A stretch of 64,000 nucleotides of DNA from Pomphorhynchus laevis (Eukaryota > Acanthocephala > Palaeacanthocephala > Echinorhynchida > Pomphorhynchidae): contig WNNJ02002412.1 in NCBI GenBank assembly GCA_012934845.2, positions 124,001 through 188,000 of the forward strand. The letters are read 5' to 3'. Position 1 is the stretch's first letter; every line of letters begins with the position of its first letter. A program made the translations under genes and the position numbers. The notes below the pieces were generated by a model. That model was not told where the DNA came from. It ran no database searches and was given only the letters and a program-made list of their open reading frames with translations. Shown here piece by piece: positions 1 through 10,290 of the stretch.

Positions 1-611
1 ATTTATTAATTCATTAATTTATTTACACTATATGATCATTTGAGTTTGATATTCAAATAATATTATATTTGGATTTACAGCGCGAAAGTTATGAAAGATT
101 AATTTTAAATAAAAATAATATTTTTTAAACACATGAGCCTGCTAAAATAGTCGTAATTTTAGTGCCAAATTTTTTAACCTGCACTTGTTCGCCTTCAAAC
201 GTTTTACAGAAATTACTCCTAAATTAAAATATGCCCACTTCATTTTCATAAAAGAATCGCTGTGGCATCTTTTATGTGATGATTATAGAAGATGATAAAT
301 GCAGTACGTGAACATGAAGATGAAAGTAAAATCGTTGAGTTTGTGACTTATCCCTTAGCAAAACGCACGCACATGCAATTCTGTTTAGTGTCATATTAGG
401 CTCAGTTGTATCAAATTTTGTTTTCCTTCGAGAAGTAGTGCTGTCACTGAAGGAAATAGCAGAAGTAAAATTAAAATTAATTGAGCTTATACAACGTATA
501 AGCTCAATGCTCTATTTTCAATGTATCCAAAGTGATAGGTAATATTTGCGTCAGATAAGTAAGGTCTTCAATTATGATATTGAAAGTACGTATAATCAAG
601 CTCTGGTTTAC
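1..611. other. AT-rich non-coding DNA
   Basis: No convincing coding region or RNA gene is visible. The only structured item is a perfect inverted repeat at 481-507 with 12-nt arms and a 3-nt spacer. Confidence 0.6.
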
Positions 612-772
612 AGAAGAAACTTGAAATCTAATAAAACTATCGAAATTTTTGGGACGTCATATATGATGACAAAATATTTAATATCTATTATTATATTAAA
701 ATTATAATATTTGTTTGTACATGCGTTAAAAAAAGATTATTTTTACGTTGCAAATGCGTGCCGGCGCTGTCA
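612..772. repeat. Duplicated segment: LINE 3' tip plus downstream flank (copy 1)
   Basis: About 160 bp here recurs almost unchanged at 2509-2665. The right end, read on the - strand, is the terminal part of the LINE-A/B family (the GCATTTGC tail hairpin region). The remaining ~130 bp would be the DNA just downstream of that LINE tail. A shared tail plus identical downstream flank suggests a copied segment, for example a 3' transduction, rather than two independent insertions. Confidence 0.7.
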
Positions 773-1780
773 ATTTCACAGAGGAATTACTGGTGTCCTT
801 ATAGTTATCACAAAAGCAGTCGAAACGTACCCTAACCACTTCATCCGACTGACGATGACTGCTGGATGGTTAGGATCGTCTCGGAGTGATACATTAGACT
901 GATGGAGCTGATGATCGAAATCACGTGTCAATTTCACACGGTATACTAAATCACGTGTCAATTTCACAGGGTATAAATACCTTGAAATTACGCTCTTCTA
1001 ACTCGTGCAAGCATCGCCAGAAAGCAGGAAGGAAGACAGCAGAAGATCCACACAAGCAACAAGCCAGTAAAAACGCTTCTGCACCTGAGCTTCGTATAGC
1101 ATCGTGAGGAATTGCTGGTGTCTTTATAGTTATCACAAAAGCAGTCGAAACGTACCCTAACCACTTCATCCGACTGACGATGACTGCTGGGTGGTTAGGA
1201 ACGTCTCGGAGTGATACATTAGACTAAGGGAGATGATTATCCAAGTTATTTAGTTATTTCAGTTATTTAGCAGCAAATTTGGATTAAAAATCAATCTTAG
1301 CCAGCTTTGGCTCCTGGATCACAGTTTCAAGCGATTTTTCGCAATAACATTTTATAAAATGACGCATTCCTTCAGGAATCCTGTGAGAAATTCAGTGCCC
1401 TCGTAATCAACGGATACGCATTTGTGCCTTATATAAAGAATAACTAGAAGGTCCACACACGCAACAAGCCAGTAAAAACGCTTCTGCACCTGAGCTTCGT
1501 ATAACATCGTGAGGAATTGCTGGTGTCTTTATAGTTATCACAAAAGCAGTCGAAACGTACCCTAATCACTTCATCCGACTGACGATGACTGCTGGGTGGT
1601 TAGGATCGTCTCGGAGTGATACATTAGACTGATGGAGCTGATGATTGAAGTCCAGTTATTTAGCAGCAAATTTGGATTAAAAATCAATCGTAGCCAGCTT
1701 TGGCTCATGGACCACAGTTTCAAGCGATTTTTCGCAATAACATTTTATAAAATGACACATTCCTTCAGGAATCCAATAAA
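770..1780. repeat. Complex direct repeats (~130 bp in 3 copies; ~410-bp tandem unit)
   Basis: A ~130-bp block containing AGCAGTCGAAACGTACCCTA occurs three times, at about 775-910, 1106-1236 and 1510-1640. The second and third copies belong to a longer ~410-bp unit (about 1031-1440 and 1441-1780). That unit also carries a shared stretch with GCAGCAAATTTGGATTAAAA, and its two copies differ by small changes. Next to the first copy a ~34-bp sequence containing ATCACGTGTCAATTTCACA is itself duplicated at 930-970. Short open frames across the block are not conserved between copies, so I treat it as non-coding repeat DNA of unknown class. Confidence 0.75.
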
Positions 1781-1939
1781 AAATATGATTTATTATAAAG
1801 AATATTATATAAAAAATATTATCTTATCTTTATCATTATCCATATATTTCATATCATTTAATATAAAGACATATATAAAAGTAATATTATAAAGTAATAT
1901 TATAAAGTAATGTATATATACACAACTGGAGCATAATAA

Positions 1940-2445
1940 TAATACAATAATTTATTTAACGTGGCAAATGCGTGCAAAATGCACGTTTACATGACCACTA
2001 ACAAAAAAAGAACATTAAAGGTCACAGGTAATTAGTTAATTGTTGAAATAAAATTGGATTTGGCGTTTGAAGTACGGCATAGATGTTGATTGGCGGATAT
2101 GAATAGGCCGTTGATCCCACAATAGAGGAGCAGCCACAACGAAGGAGCGGAAGCCAAAAGAGGTCGAGTAAATTGGGCCATGTAAAATAAGGGAATTACG
2201 GGACCGCAGAGCACAATAGACAGTACGAGAATTGTCGAGAAAAGGAAGGTTGAGAAATGAAGGGGTATGAGAAGTTATAAGGCGAAAAGCAATGAAAAGA
2301 AGACGAATTTGAACATGACAATAAATGATAGGCCAATCAAGAGAAACAAGATATTAGGATGTATGATCAAAACGACGAAGACGGATGAGAACTCGAACGG
2401 CAGCATAATAAGGGTCGAAACGCGTTGGTAGAAATTTCCGCCTCA
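1940..2445 (-). mobile_element. 5'-truncated LINE 3' end (LINE-A/B relative)
   Basis: Read on the - strand, this encodes a broken version of the last ~110 residues of the LINE-A/B reverse transcriptase ORF, including a match to RVLFRLRRFDH and the S-RSF-VAAPL-WDQ block. It ends in the family tail with a GTGCA/TGCAC hairpin and GCATTTGCCACG near 1960-1990. It is clearly more diverged than LINE-A and LINE-B, so it is probably an older insertion. Confidence 0.75.
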
Positions 2446-2640
2446 GCGCAAATATTGTACAAATATGGATAAAACGTAAATGATTGACGGGTAGAATATT
2501 GAAAATAAAACTTGAAATCTAATAAAACTATCGAAATTTTTGGGACGTCATATATTATGACAAAATATTTAATATCTATTATTATATTAAAATTATAATA
2601 TTTGTTTGTACATGCGTTAAAAAAGATTATTTTTACGTTG
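2446..2640. repeat. Duplicated segment (copy 2), continuing to 2665
   Basis: 2509-2665 repeats 612-772 nearly base for base, including AAACTATCGAAATTTTTGGG and the LINE tail start. Nothing else is recognisable here. Confidence 0.65.
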
Positions 2641-2800
2641 CAAATGCGTGCCGGCGCACGATTACATGACCACAACAACAAAAATCTAAATCATGTTTCG
2701 AGAAGGTGGATACGGAGGCGGCATTTAAATACAATAAAAAAGGGAGCGCGGCGGACGTCAGGTGGTAGCTGATTTCAGGCGAGTGGGGCGGCGACGAGGA
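2641..2800 (-). mobile_element. Very short 5'-truncated LINE 3' end
   Basis: About 160 bp matches only the last ~40 codons and 3' tail of the LINE-A/B family on the - strand. The tail hairpin CGTGCGCCGGCACG lies at about 2650-2665. It abuts the A-run at the 3' end of LINE-A directly, so LINE-A may have inserted at, or been joined to, this fragment. Confidence 0.75.
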
Positions 2801-2845
2801 AAAAAAAGATTTATTTTAACTTGGCAAATGCGTGCCAGCGCACGC

Positions 2846-5742
2846 TTACATGACCACAACAAAACAAAACTGTGAATCAGGCGTCGAGAAGGTGTGAACG
2901 GAGGAGGTGTTTGAATGTGATAAAGAGGGAGCGCGGCGGACGTCGAGAGGGAGTTGATTCCAGGCGAGTGAGGCGGCGACGAGGAAGGATCGGAGACCGT
3001 AGTTGTTGGAGTAATTAGGAACGTGGAGTAAGAGGGTATGACAGGAACGAAGCAATAGCGAGGTGGGGCGAGTATCGTCTAAGAAAGGAAGGTTGATGAA
3101 CGATGGGGAGCCGACAGCGATGAGACGAAAAGTAACGAGAAGAAGGCGGAGTTTGATGCGGATGTGGATGGTGGGCCAGGAGAGTTGGGCAAAATATGTG
3201 GATGTGGTCGAAGCGACGGAGACGAAAGAGCACTCGAACGGCGGTGTTGATTATTCGTTGTAGGGGTAGGATGATGGATTTTGGAGAATTGGCGAAAAGG
3301 CTAAGGCAGTAATCGATTTTAGGGAAAAGAAGCGATGAAAGAAGAGACATACAAGAACGGAAGTCGATAAGGGGGCGGATACGGCGGATGTCACGGAGAA
3401 TTAAGTTAGACGAGCGGACCTTGTCACGGACGAAGGGTTTAAGAGAAAGGTGATCATCGAAATGGAAGCCTAAGAAAGTGAGATTGTGGACTATAGGGAT
3501 GATCGATGAGGCAAAAGATACAATGGGAGGAGATATGTTTGGTTTACGGGGAAGGATCCACATTATTTTGGACTTTTAAGGTTTAGAACGAGATGGAAAT
3601 TGGAGAGACGTTTGTGGATAGAAGAAAAACAGTTAGAGGCAGAAATGCCGATATTGTGTATGCGATGTGCGGGTGCATGAGCATAGATTAGAATGTCATC
3701 GGCGTATTGCATGACCTTAAAGGAGTAAGGTTTGGTAAATGGAGAGAGATCGCCAAGCAAAAGAGAGAAAAGCAAGGGACCTAGGACTGAACCTTGTGGG
3801 ACCTTGCAAATATAGGGATGGGAGGGGAGGATGTTGAATTAGAACAGACGCGAAAGGAACGGTTGGATAGATATGAGGCAAACCATGCTACGGAGGAAGA
3901 AGAAAAGCCGTAATCATAACGATAGCGAGAAAGGAGGACGGAATGGTCGACAATGTCGAATGCGGAGGAGAGGTCGAGGGAGATGAGAACACTATATAGA
4001 GCCTTGTCTCGAGAAATGAGTAAGTCGTTGTACACTTTTATGCATGCAATTTCTGTCGAGTGATTAGAGCGGAAAGCGGATTGGAAAGGAGGGTACAGAT
4101 TGGATGAGGAGAGATAAGCGTTGATTTGTATTAAGATGAGGCGTTCTAAGAGCTTTGAAAGAGTAGGGAGTAGTGAAATGGGGCGATAGCTAGAAGCAAG
4201 GGAGGGGTCGAGCGATTGTTTCTTAAGGAGGGGACGAACGATTGCGGATTTCCAGTGTGAAGGGAAGATACGACTGCGGATGGACGAGTTAAATAAGGTT
4301 GTGAGAAATGGGGATATCGATGAGCATATAGATTTTAATATGTAAGTAGACAGGGGATCGGCAGGTGAGGTTTTGTTGGGCAAGGACATGAGGACAGACG
4401 ATACTTCTGTAGGTGAGACAGGGAGAAGATGAAAGAGTTCCGGAAGGATGAGAGTAGACTGGGCAGAGTGGGATAGGATGGAGACCAGGGTGTGAGAGAG
4501 CAGCGTGGATACTTTAGTCTGGAGAAATGACAAATAATCATTAGCATTGATGTTGCACGGCGTAGAGGAACGAACCAGGATTGAGTTAAAAGTATGCCAG
4601 AGAGTCTTTTTGTCGAATGAAGTGATGATTTTATGCTGCCAGAAGGAGTTGCATTTGGTACGTAGTAGGTTGAGATGAGACCGGCGAAGAGCAAGATAGG
4701 AATCACGGAAAGACGGAGTGATCGAGCGAAAATCGCGTCTGAGAGAGCGGTGATAGACTCGAAAAGCATGGCGGAGTAGACGCTTTGAGAGTAGACATTG
4801 GATGTCAAATCATTGGGCACGGTGCAAGCGACGGTGTGGGTGATACTTGAAAGGCAAGAGAATATCGAGAGTGGATGTGAGTTCAGAGTCGAAAAGAAAG
4901 GTGAGATCGTGATGAGATGAATATTTTATTGTGGGTAATGATAGAGACGATTTGATTAAGGCAGAGCGAAGAAGAGAGAGGTCAAGATTTCTCCAAGGGC
5001 GACGTAGGATTGTAGGTGTGTGAGGAGGGGTGTGGTTGCGAGTGAGATCAAGGGTGATAAGAAAGTGATCGGATAGGCCAGGATCAGAGATGGACAGTGA
5101 GGTGTTGGCAGCAAAATGATCGGGGACAGCGATGATGTCGAGTGCCCCACTAAGTATATGTGTGGGGGCAGTGGAGATTAGTTTGTAATTGTAGTTGGAT
5201 AGAATGTTGATGAAGCGGATGGAATCTGTGGAAGAGGGGCGTTCTATGCGGATATTATAGTCGCCTAAAACGAGTGAAGGGATTGAGGACAAAGAACAAT
5301 GAGAAAGGAGGTCAGCGAGTTCGGTAAAAAATAAGGCAGTAGGAGCTGATGAACCCGGACGGTATACAATTGCGAGATTTAGAGTGATCGGGTTATAACG
5401 ACAAGTGAGCAACTCAAAAGAGCAAGGACTGAAAGGGGGATTGATTTTGCGAAGAGACGCTGGGTGACGCGCAAATGCGACGATGCTGCTATGATTAGAG
5501 AATTTAGAAGGGCATCAGCTGAGGAGGCGGGCGGATTCGACTAGGGAGCAACCGGTAGAGAGCAGACGGCGAATGGAAAGGTCGTCGGAATCTGAGTGCC
5601 ATGATTCGGTGAGGCAGATATCGATGGATTGCTTGGTGAATAGGTTGAGGATAAGATCGGATTTATTGAGAATAGATCTAGTGTTGAGGAGACCGAGGCG
5701 GAAACCGTGTGTTGTGGCGAAAGAGTCTAGTGGAGAAGACAC
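2846..5742 (-). pseudogene. LINE-A ORF2 remains: endonuclease and reverse transcriptase
   Basis: Successive open pieces on the - strand give, in order: endonuclease N-terminus (5515-5742, with LLNTRSILNKSDLI and TESWHSDSDD); endonuclease C-terminus (4810-5412, with VYRPGSSAP, VLGDYNIRIERP, GALDIIAVPD, GLSDHFLITLDL); a linker (4335-4820); the RT fingers/palm (3781-4533); the QYADDILIYAH box (3563-3775); and the thumb and C-terminus (2846-3563). The pieces lie in different frames with at least five breaks. The LNTRS, GDYN and SDH blocks are the usual active-site surroundings of APE endonucleases, and YADD holds the catalytic aspartates. Nearly all breaks recur in LINE-B. Confidence 0.85.
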
Positions 5743-5992
5743 ATAGGAGAGATGGAGCGCCTTCGAATTTTTAAACTGTTGTGGACAACTTGAAAATTTC
5801 CGTCTATGTTTCGGATGGAGAGTGATGTTTCGCCGTTTTCCTCGCGACGGCGTTTTTCGATGCGGGCTGAAGAGATTTGAGTGATTTCAGAAGGGGCGCG
5901 ATCGGGGAAAATTCGAGTGGTTGAAGATGACATGAGTTTGAATCGTTGAGAGAGGACATAAGACGCGTGAGAGCGATGCTTGAAAACAATTT

Positions 5993-6910
5993 TTAGGAGA
6001 GGGGCTGGGAAGGATTAGATTGAGAAGATTTGTTTAGACGGATGAATGCGACAGGAGAAATGTCCTTGAAAAAGGATGGTTTATCCGCAGGAACAATAGA
6101 CGAGAGGATGGATCTGAAGGCGGAAACATCGTGGTCTAGACGTGCTTGAGGAGATAAGGAGTTAGAAGGCGTGATATTAATGACAATGACGCAACGATCG
6201 CGAGAAGCAAAGCGCTTCCGTAAAGTAGAACGACTGACGTGAGTAGGTGAGATCACGATAGAAGAGCTGGCAGTTGATGATTTGGAGGGATTTGGTTTGA
6301 CGACGGGAGTCATAGAGGATAATGATAATAAAGAGGGTGGCAAGCGATGTGAGGAAAGGTTATGAGTGAACGGATAGTGGAGGTTGGTGGATGTGATTTT
6401 GATTGATGGATGCAAGTTATTGAGAAACGAGACGGGAAGGACGGGACGTGGGGTGTCGGGGAGTGAAAATACATTAGTTGTAACAATTTGCGGCTCCGTC
6501 ACTGTCTCGGTAGATTTATCATAAACTTGACAAAATCCATCTTGCTGCGATACAATTTGCGGCTCCTTCAGATTATCTGATGATGGATTATCTGATGATG
6601 ACGTAGAAACGCAATGAGGGGTAGAAATGTAAGGTGATTTATCTGATACGACTAAAGAAATACTGGGTTGCAAATGGTCAATGACAGTAACATCAGAAGA
6701 TTGAGCTGATTGATTGGGCAAAATTGAAGGATGTATAGTAATACATGTAGAAGAGATGGGAGATTTGGCATTCTTAGAGGCAATCGAATGCGGAAGAATT
6801 GGGCATCGAGGTTGAAACTTATTACAATACGAAGAGGCATGTGTGGACATCGCTGCATTGCTAGATTGTTTCAATATATTTGTCTTGAGACTCTCTATTT
6901 CACTCTTCAT
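5993..6910 (-). CDS. LINE-A ORF1 protein (305 aa)
   Basis: Probable ORF1 RNA-binding/chaperone protein of the LINE. It begins MKSEIESLKTNILKQ, a short coiled-coil-like start, and continues as a Ser/Pro/Thr-rich region of about 190 residues. It then enters a more ordered basic region (RSTLRKRFASRDRCVIVI and following, roughly residues 215-300). The frame closes early at SQPLS because a run of C is one base shorter than in LINE-B. LINE-B reads on through a further ~95 residues containing RIFPDRAP and RIEKRRREENGE, which resemble the C-terminal domain of many LINE ORF1 proteins. The function is inferred from position ahead of the endonuclease and this resemblance. Confidence 0.65.
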   Translation of the reverse strand: MKSEIESLKTNILKQSSNAAMSTHASSYCNKFQPRCPILPHSIASKNAKSPISSTCITIHPSILPNQSAQSSDVTVIDHLQPSISLVVSDKSPYISTPHCVSTSSSDNPSSDNLKEPQIVSQQDGFCQVYDKSTETVTEPQIVTTNVFSLPDTPRPVLPVSFLNNLHPSIKITSTNLHYPFTHNLSSHRLPPSLLSLSSMTPVVKPNPSKSSTASSSIVISPTHVSRSTLRKRFASRDRCVIVINITPSNSLSPQARLDHDVSAFRSILSSIVPADKPSFFKDISPVAFIRLNKSSQSNPSQPLS

Positions 6911-7054
6911 CGTATAAGAGTGAAATAGAGAGTCTCAAGACAAATATATTGAAACAATCTAGCAATGCAGCGATGTCCACACATGCCTCTTCGTATTGTA
7001 ATAAGTTTCAACCTCGATGCCCAATTCTTCCGCATTCGGAAGAATTGGGCATCG
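6785..7054. repeat. Perfect 123-bp fold-back plus a second 18-bp fold-back
   Basis: 6785-6907 is repeated in reverse complement at 6916-7038 with no mismatch seen and an 8-nt spacer. The left arm is the 5' end of LINE-A ORF1. The far end of the right arm folds back again: 7015-7032 pairs with 7037-7054 around a 4-nt spacer. The same 18 bases therefore occur three times, alternating in strand. Confidence 0.9.
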
Positions 7055-8028
7055 TATTTATCATCTTAGCCGAACAGTAGCCACAGTAGAATTCGTTGTC
7101 TGCAAGGCAAGATGCCTGGGATTCTGAATCCAAATACTTACCCACGTGTGACAATCATTGTTTGAGCAAAGGACTTGTTGTTCAGATCCATTGGAAACAT
7201 CTCTAACATCGGTGTTGGACGCGACATGGTTGGGAACTGGAGACTTTTTTCCGACCCATTTGTATATAGTCGTTTGATTTGTGATTTTATTCTCCTCGTT
7301 GTATGTATATTAGATTGTATGTTATTTATTTTATAGAACTTAATATAACCAAATGTAAGCAATTGTAAGAACTTTAATAACGAATACTTTTTTAACATGA
7401 TAAATAGATAATAAATAGGAATCGTGTTCTTAATGTGGTCGACGTATTCCTATCAACTCGAATAGAATGCTGCTCGTGCATGGACCGGTAACGTATCAGT
7501 GTCTTAGTTCAAGTGTTCATTGTTCTTATATAAATCATGATAGGCTTGCCAACGAGAGAATGCTTAACTCGGTCGATTATATTACTTTGCATATTGGATG
7601 TGACACACATAGTTATAATGTAAAGACACAGGTGAAGGTTTCAGCGTCAAAGCGATGGAAAGTGCAAATAAACATTTTATATGCGGATTTTGCAGTGCGT
7701 TCAAATTGTTAAACTTGCCTGTCTCGAGTAAAAGTAATAGCTACGATCTCAAAACAAAACGAATTATTTGTAAAAAAGTATTTATTCAGTTGAAAAGTAA
7801 AGTGGTGACTTAGATATTGATTGTCTTTCAGTTGCTATTAACGTCTCACGAATTTCAGTCCAAAATTTACAATTGTCCAACCAATATATATGGATATCAT
7901 GAAGGAAAGATTCTGAGCTGGTTTTCAATGCGAAAGTCACCTTGTGTGACCTAGCAACTATTCGATAAATAAGCATCCATCAAAGGATCACCAGTCCCGA
8001 TTTCAATCGATCTTCATGATCCCGTATA
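7055..8028. other. Unassigned DNA between LINE-A and a small insertion
   Basis: Base composition is closer to balanced than in the AT-rich tracts. Two short open frames (7138-7398 on -, 7467-7712 on +) have no motif I recognise and no flanking splice signals that would raise confidence. I see no repeat shared with the rest of the window. Confidence 0.5.
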
Positions 8029-8412
8029 TATACTAAATGGTGTTGCTTGATAGACTGGACTTCAAATCACGACTTTCAGTTACCATGTCACTTCTAGACG
8101 ACCAATGAGTACCCGGCAACACTCATCAGTAGAATGAAGTACTCACTGGCCGTTTCGGTTGCCTGTGTGACATTGTGAATAAAGGCGTTTCCGACACTTT
8201 GCTTAATTGTCTGAGGCTTTCGCTCTTAACCAGATCGAATTGCTGTGCGGACCATCCTTAAACACTAGGCAGAGGTTGTTGCTGAATTGTCGCTGCACTC
8301 GTTGGATCCTTAATGGATACGGCAGGTATAATAGTAGTGCACGGATGTGCTGAGTATACAACGGTCCAGGATTTCTTACGAAATACGGCATTTATACTAA
8401 ATGGTGTTGCTT
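8029..8412. mobile_element. 344-bp insertion flanked by 20-bp direct repeats
   Basis: TATACTAAATGGTGTTGCTT occurs at 8029-8048 and again at 8393-8412. This looks like a target-site duplication around an insert at 8049-8392. The insert has no long ORF and is richer in GC than its surroundings. It contains a TACGGCAGGTATAATAG stretch but no recognisable tRNA boxes. A 20-bp duplication is long for a cut-and-paste DNA transposon and would fit a retroposed sequence. Confidence 0.6.
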
Positions 8413-8610
8413 TTTTGAAATAAATAATTATAACCAGAAATAATAGATTTTGAAATCTAAAATTTATTTAAAACGTTTCGACTGTATGACAGTCTTCTTC
8501 AGTTATATTGCACACGTATAGCTCCAAACTATTTATATAATTCAATAAAAGCAATAAAAAATAGAAACAAATCATTCCAATTGAAAAACCTTCATTAAGT
8601 AAAACAATCT
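8413..8610 (-). mobile_element. Fragment with a hammerhead-like motif, perhaps of Penelope-like origin
   Basis: On the - strand 8471-8502 reads CTGAAGA, then a GACTG/CAGTC stem with a 5-nt loop, then GAAACG. This resembles the catalytic half of a hammerhead ribozyme (CUGANGA, stem II, GAAA). Such motifs are known near the ends of Penelope-like elements. One extra A separates CTGAAGA from the stem, and I cannot find a convincing stem I/III partner, so activity is doubtful. No coding part of an element is attached. Confidence 0.4.
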
Positions 8611-9908
8611 TTTGAATTTTCTTGACAGGAAACCGGAATCTGCCAGGTTAATTGAATGAATAATTGCATACACGAGCGAGTATCATCATTTGGTCGGCTT
8701 CATAAATTATCCTCGTGTGAATTCTTAAATCATAGATGCAGCACTGTACACTACAATCAGCGTAGTTGGACCTCATCAGCAGTGAGCCTACGCCTACCTT
8801 TCGTGTTTCGGTCCTTTAATGATCTGCTGAAATTTTCCTCTGCTGCCTCACTGTAAAAACGAACGATACAGTTTGTAAGGAAAACATTTCCACTTGTGCA
8901 AACTGTACGTTGTTTCCGTCTTTTGTAACAAAAAGACGGAGCTAGCACTACAGTTGCCGGAAACAACCGACAATCTGTCTTTTGAATTTTCTTGACAGGA
9001 AACCGGAATCTGCCAGGTTAATTGAATGAATAATTGCATACACGAGCGAGTATCATCATTTGGTTGGCTTCATAAATTATCCTCGTGTGAATTCTTAAAT
9101 CATAGATGCAGCACTGTACACTACAATCAGCGTAGGTGGACCTCATCAGCAGTGAGCCTACGCCTACCTTTCGTGTTTCGGTCCTTTAATGATCTGCTGA
9201 AATTTTCCTCTGCTGCCTTACTGTAAAAACAAACGATACAGTTTGTAAGGAAAACATTTTTCTTCGGCAACTGTAGTGCTAGCTCCGTCTTTTTGTTACA
9301 AAAGACGGAAACAACGTACAGTTTGCACAAGTGGAAATGTTTTCCTTACAAACTGTATCGTTTGTTTTTACAGTAAGGCAGCAGAGGAAAATTTCAGCAG
9401 ATCATTAAAGGACCGAAACACGAAAGGTAGGCGTAGGCTCACTGCTGATGAGGTCCACCTACGCTGATTGTAGTGTACAGTGCTGCATCTATGATTTAAG
9501 AATTCACACGAGGATAATTTATGAAGCCGACCAAATGATGATACTCGCTCGTGTATGCAATTATTCATTCAATTAACCTGGCAGATTCCGGTTTCCTGTC
9601 AAGAAAATTCAAAAGACAGATTGTCGGTTGTTTCCGGCAACTGTAGTGCTATCTCCGTCTTTTTGTTACAAAAGACGGAAACAACGTACAGTTTGCACAA
9701 GTGGAAATGTTTTCCTTACAAACTGTATCGTTTGTTTTTACAGTAAGGCAGCAGAGGAAAATTTCAGCAGATCATTAAAGGACCGAAACACGAAAGGTAG
9801 GCGTAGGCTCACTGCTAATGAGGTCCACCAACGCTGATTGTATTGTACAGTGCTGCATCTATGATTTAAGAATTCACACAAGGATAATTTATGAAGCCGA
9901 CCAAATGA
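8610..9908. repeat. Four-copy ~370-bp repeat in mirrored 2+2 order
   Basis: Two direct copies (about 8610-8978 and 8979-9260) are followed by two copies in reverse complement (about 9268-9620 and 9621-9908). Together they make a ~640-bp-arm palindrome with almost no spacer. The two copies next to the centre are joined at their AAACATTT ends. Copies differ by only a few bases, for example GTAGTTGG versus GTAGGTGG. Short open frames repeat with the units and are not evidence of a gene. The inner stem GCGTAGG/CCTACGC is kept in all copies. Confidence 0.85.
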
Positions 9909-10290
9909 TAGTTAGGCACTACATGTTCTGATAGATACTCTAATAATGTAGTTTCTGATTATTTTTCTAAGAAAGAATTGCTAGCTGATAAATTTTCACT
10001 TTTGTGAGTGTCCTAAATTTATTCAATTACTATTGAATATAGTAATTGTAATTCAAATTTGTATGATGTCTTGACAAATGAAACTCCATTTACAATCAAT
10101 GATGCATATAATTCACTTAAGCGTTTAAAATCATCTATTGCAGTTCGTTTAGAATCCTGGCCATATCCCTGAAGATGCTTGCATATCTGATTGCTAAACC
10201 ACTATATAATATATATCAATGCTCACATTGTCAGGGTTGTATTCCTTCAGTAAACAGAAACTGTTTACTTTGCCAAGCAACCATCGCACT
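9909..10290 (+). mobile_element. Fragment of a LINE ORF2 (endonuclease-RT linker)
   Basis: A broken reading on the + strand gives VVSDYFSKKELLADKF followed by FTINDAYNSLKRLKSS. This is the typical layout just ahead of the RT domain in CR1/RTE-like LINEs (VSDYFSSVF..., then ALKRLKSSKAPGPDG). It stops where a LINE in the opposite orientation begins. A 9-nt-arm inverted repeat sits at 10249-10269. Identification rests on the spacing of these two motifs. Confidence 0.5.

Larger units (their letters stand above)
2801..6912 (-). mobile_element. LINE-A, CR1/L2-like non-LTR retrotransposon
   Basis: On the - strand this carries an ORF1, an APE-type endonuclease, a reverse transcriptase and a conserved 3' tail with a GCGTGC/GCACGC hairpin. 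It ends at an A-run on the + strand (2801-2807). The RT shows the S-YRPISLLPTLSKLLER, DLSSAFDIVDH and QYADDILIYAH blocks expected of the CR1/L2/jockey group. ORF2 is split over several frames, so the copy cannot work by itself. 2801-6570 is nearly identical to LINE-B (12060-15832) in opposite orientation and shares its frame breaks. The 5' end runs into a 123-bp fold-back. Clade placement is by motif only. Confidence 0.88.

Noticed and set aside
9405-9460. Possible circularly permuted hammerhead in the 370-bp repeat (GGACC-GAAA ... CTGATGA-GGTCC)
   Set aside because: Stem II and the core boxes fit strikingly, but the 26 nt between them cannot form stems I and III with a proper cleavage site, because the bases next to the core are G opposite G.
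8757-9837. Repeated 60-70-codon ORFs ending LTADEVHLR
   Set aside because: They occur only as part of the four-copy repeat, on alternating strands, with changes that do not look protein-conserving.
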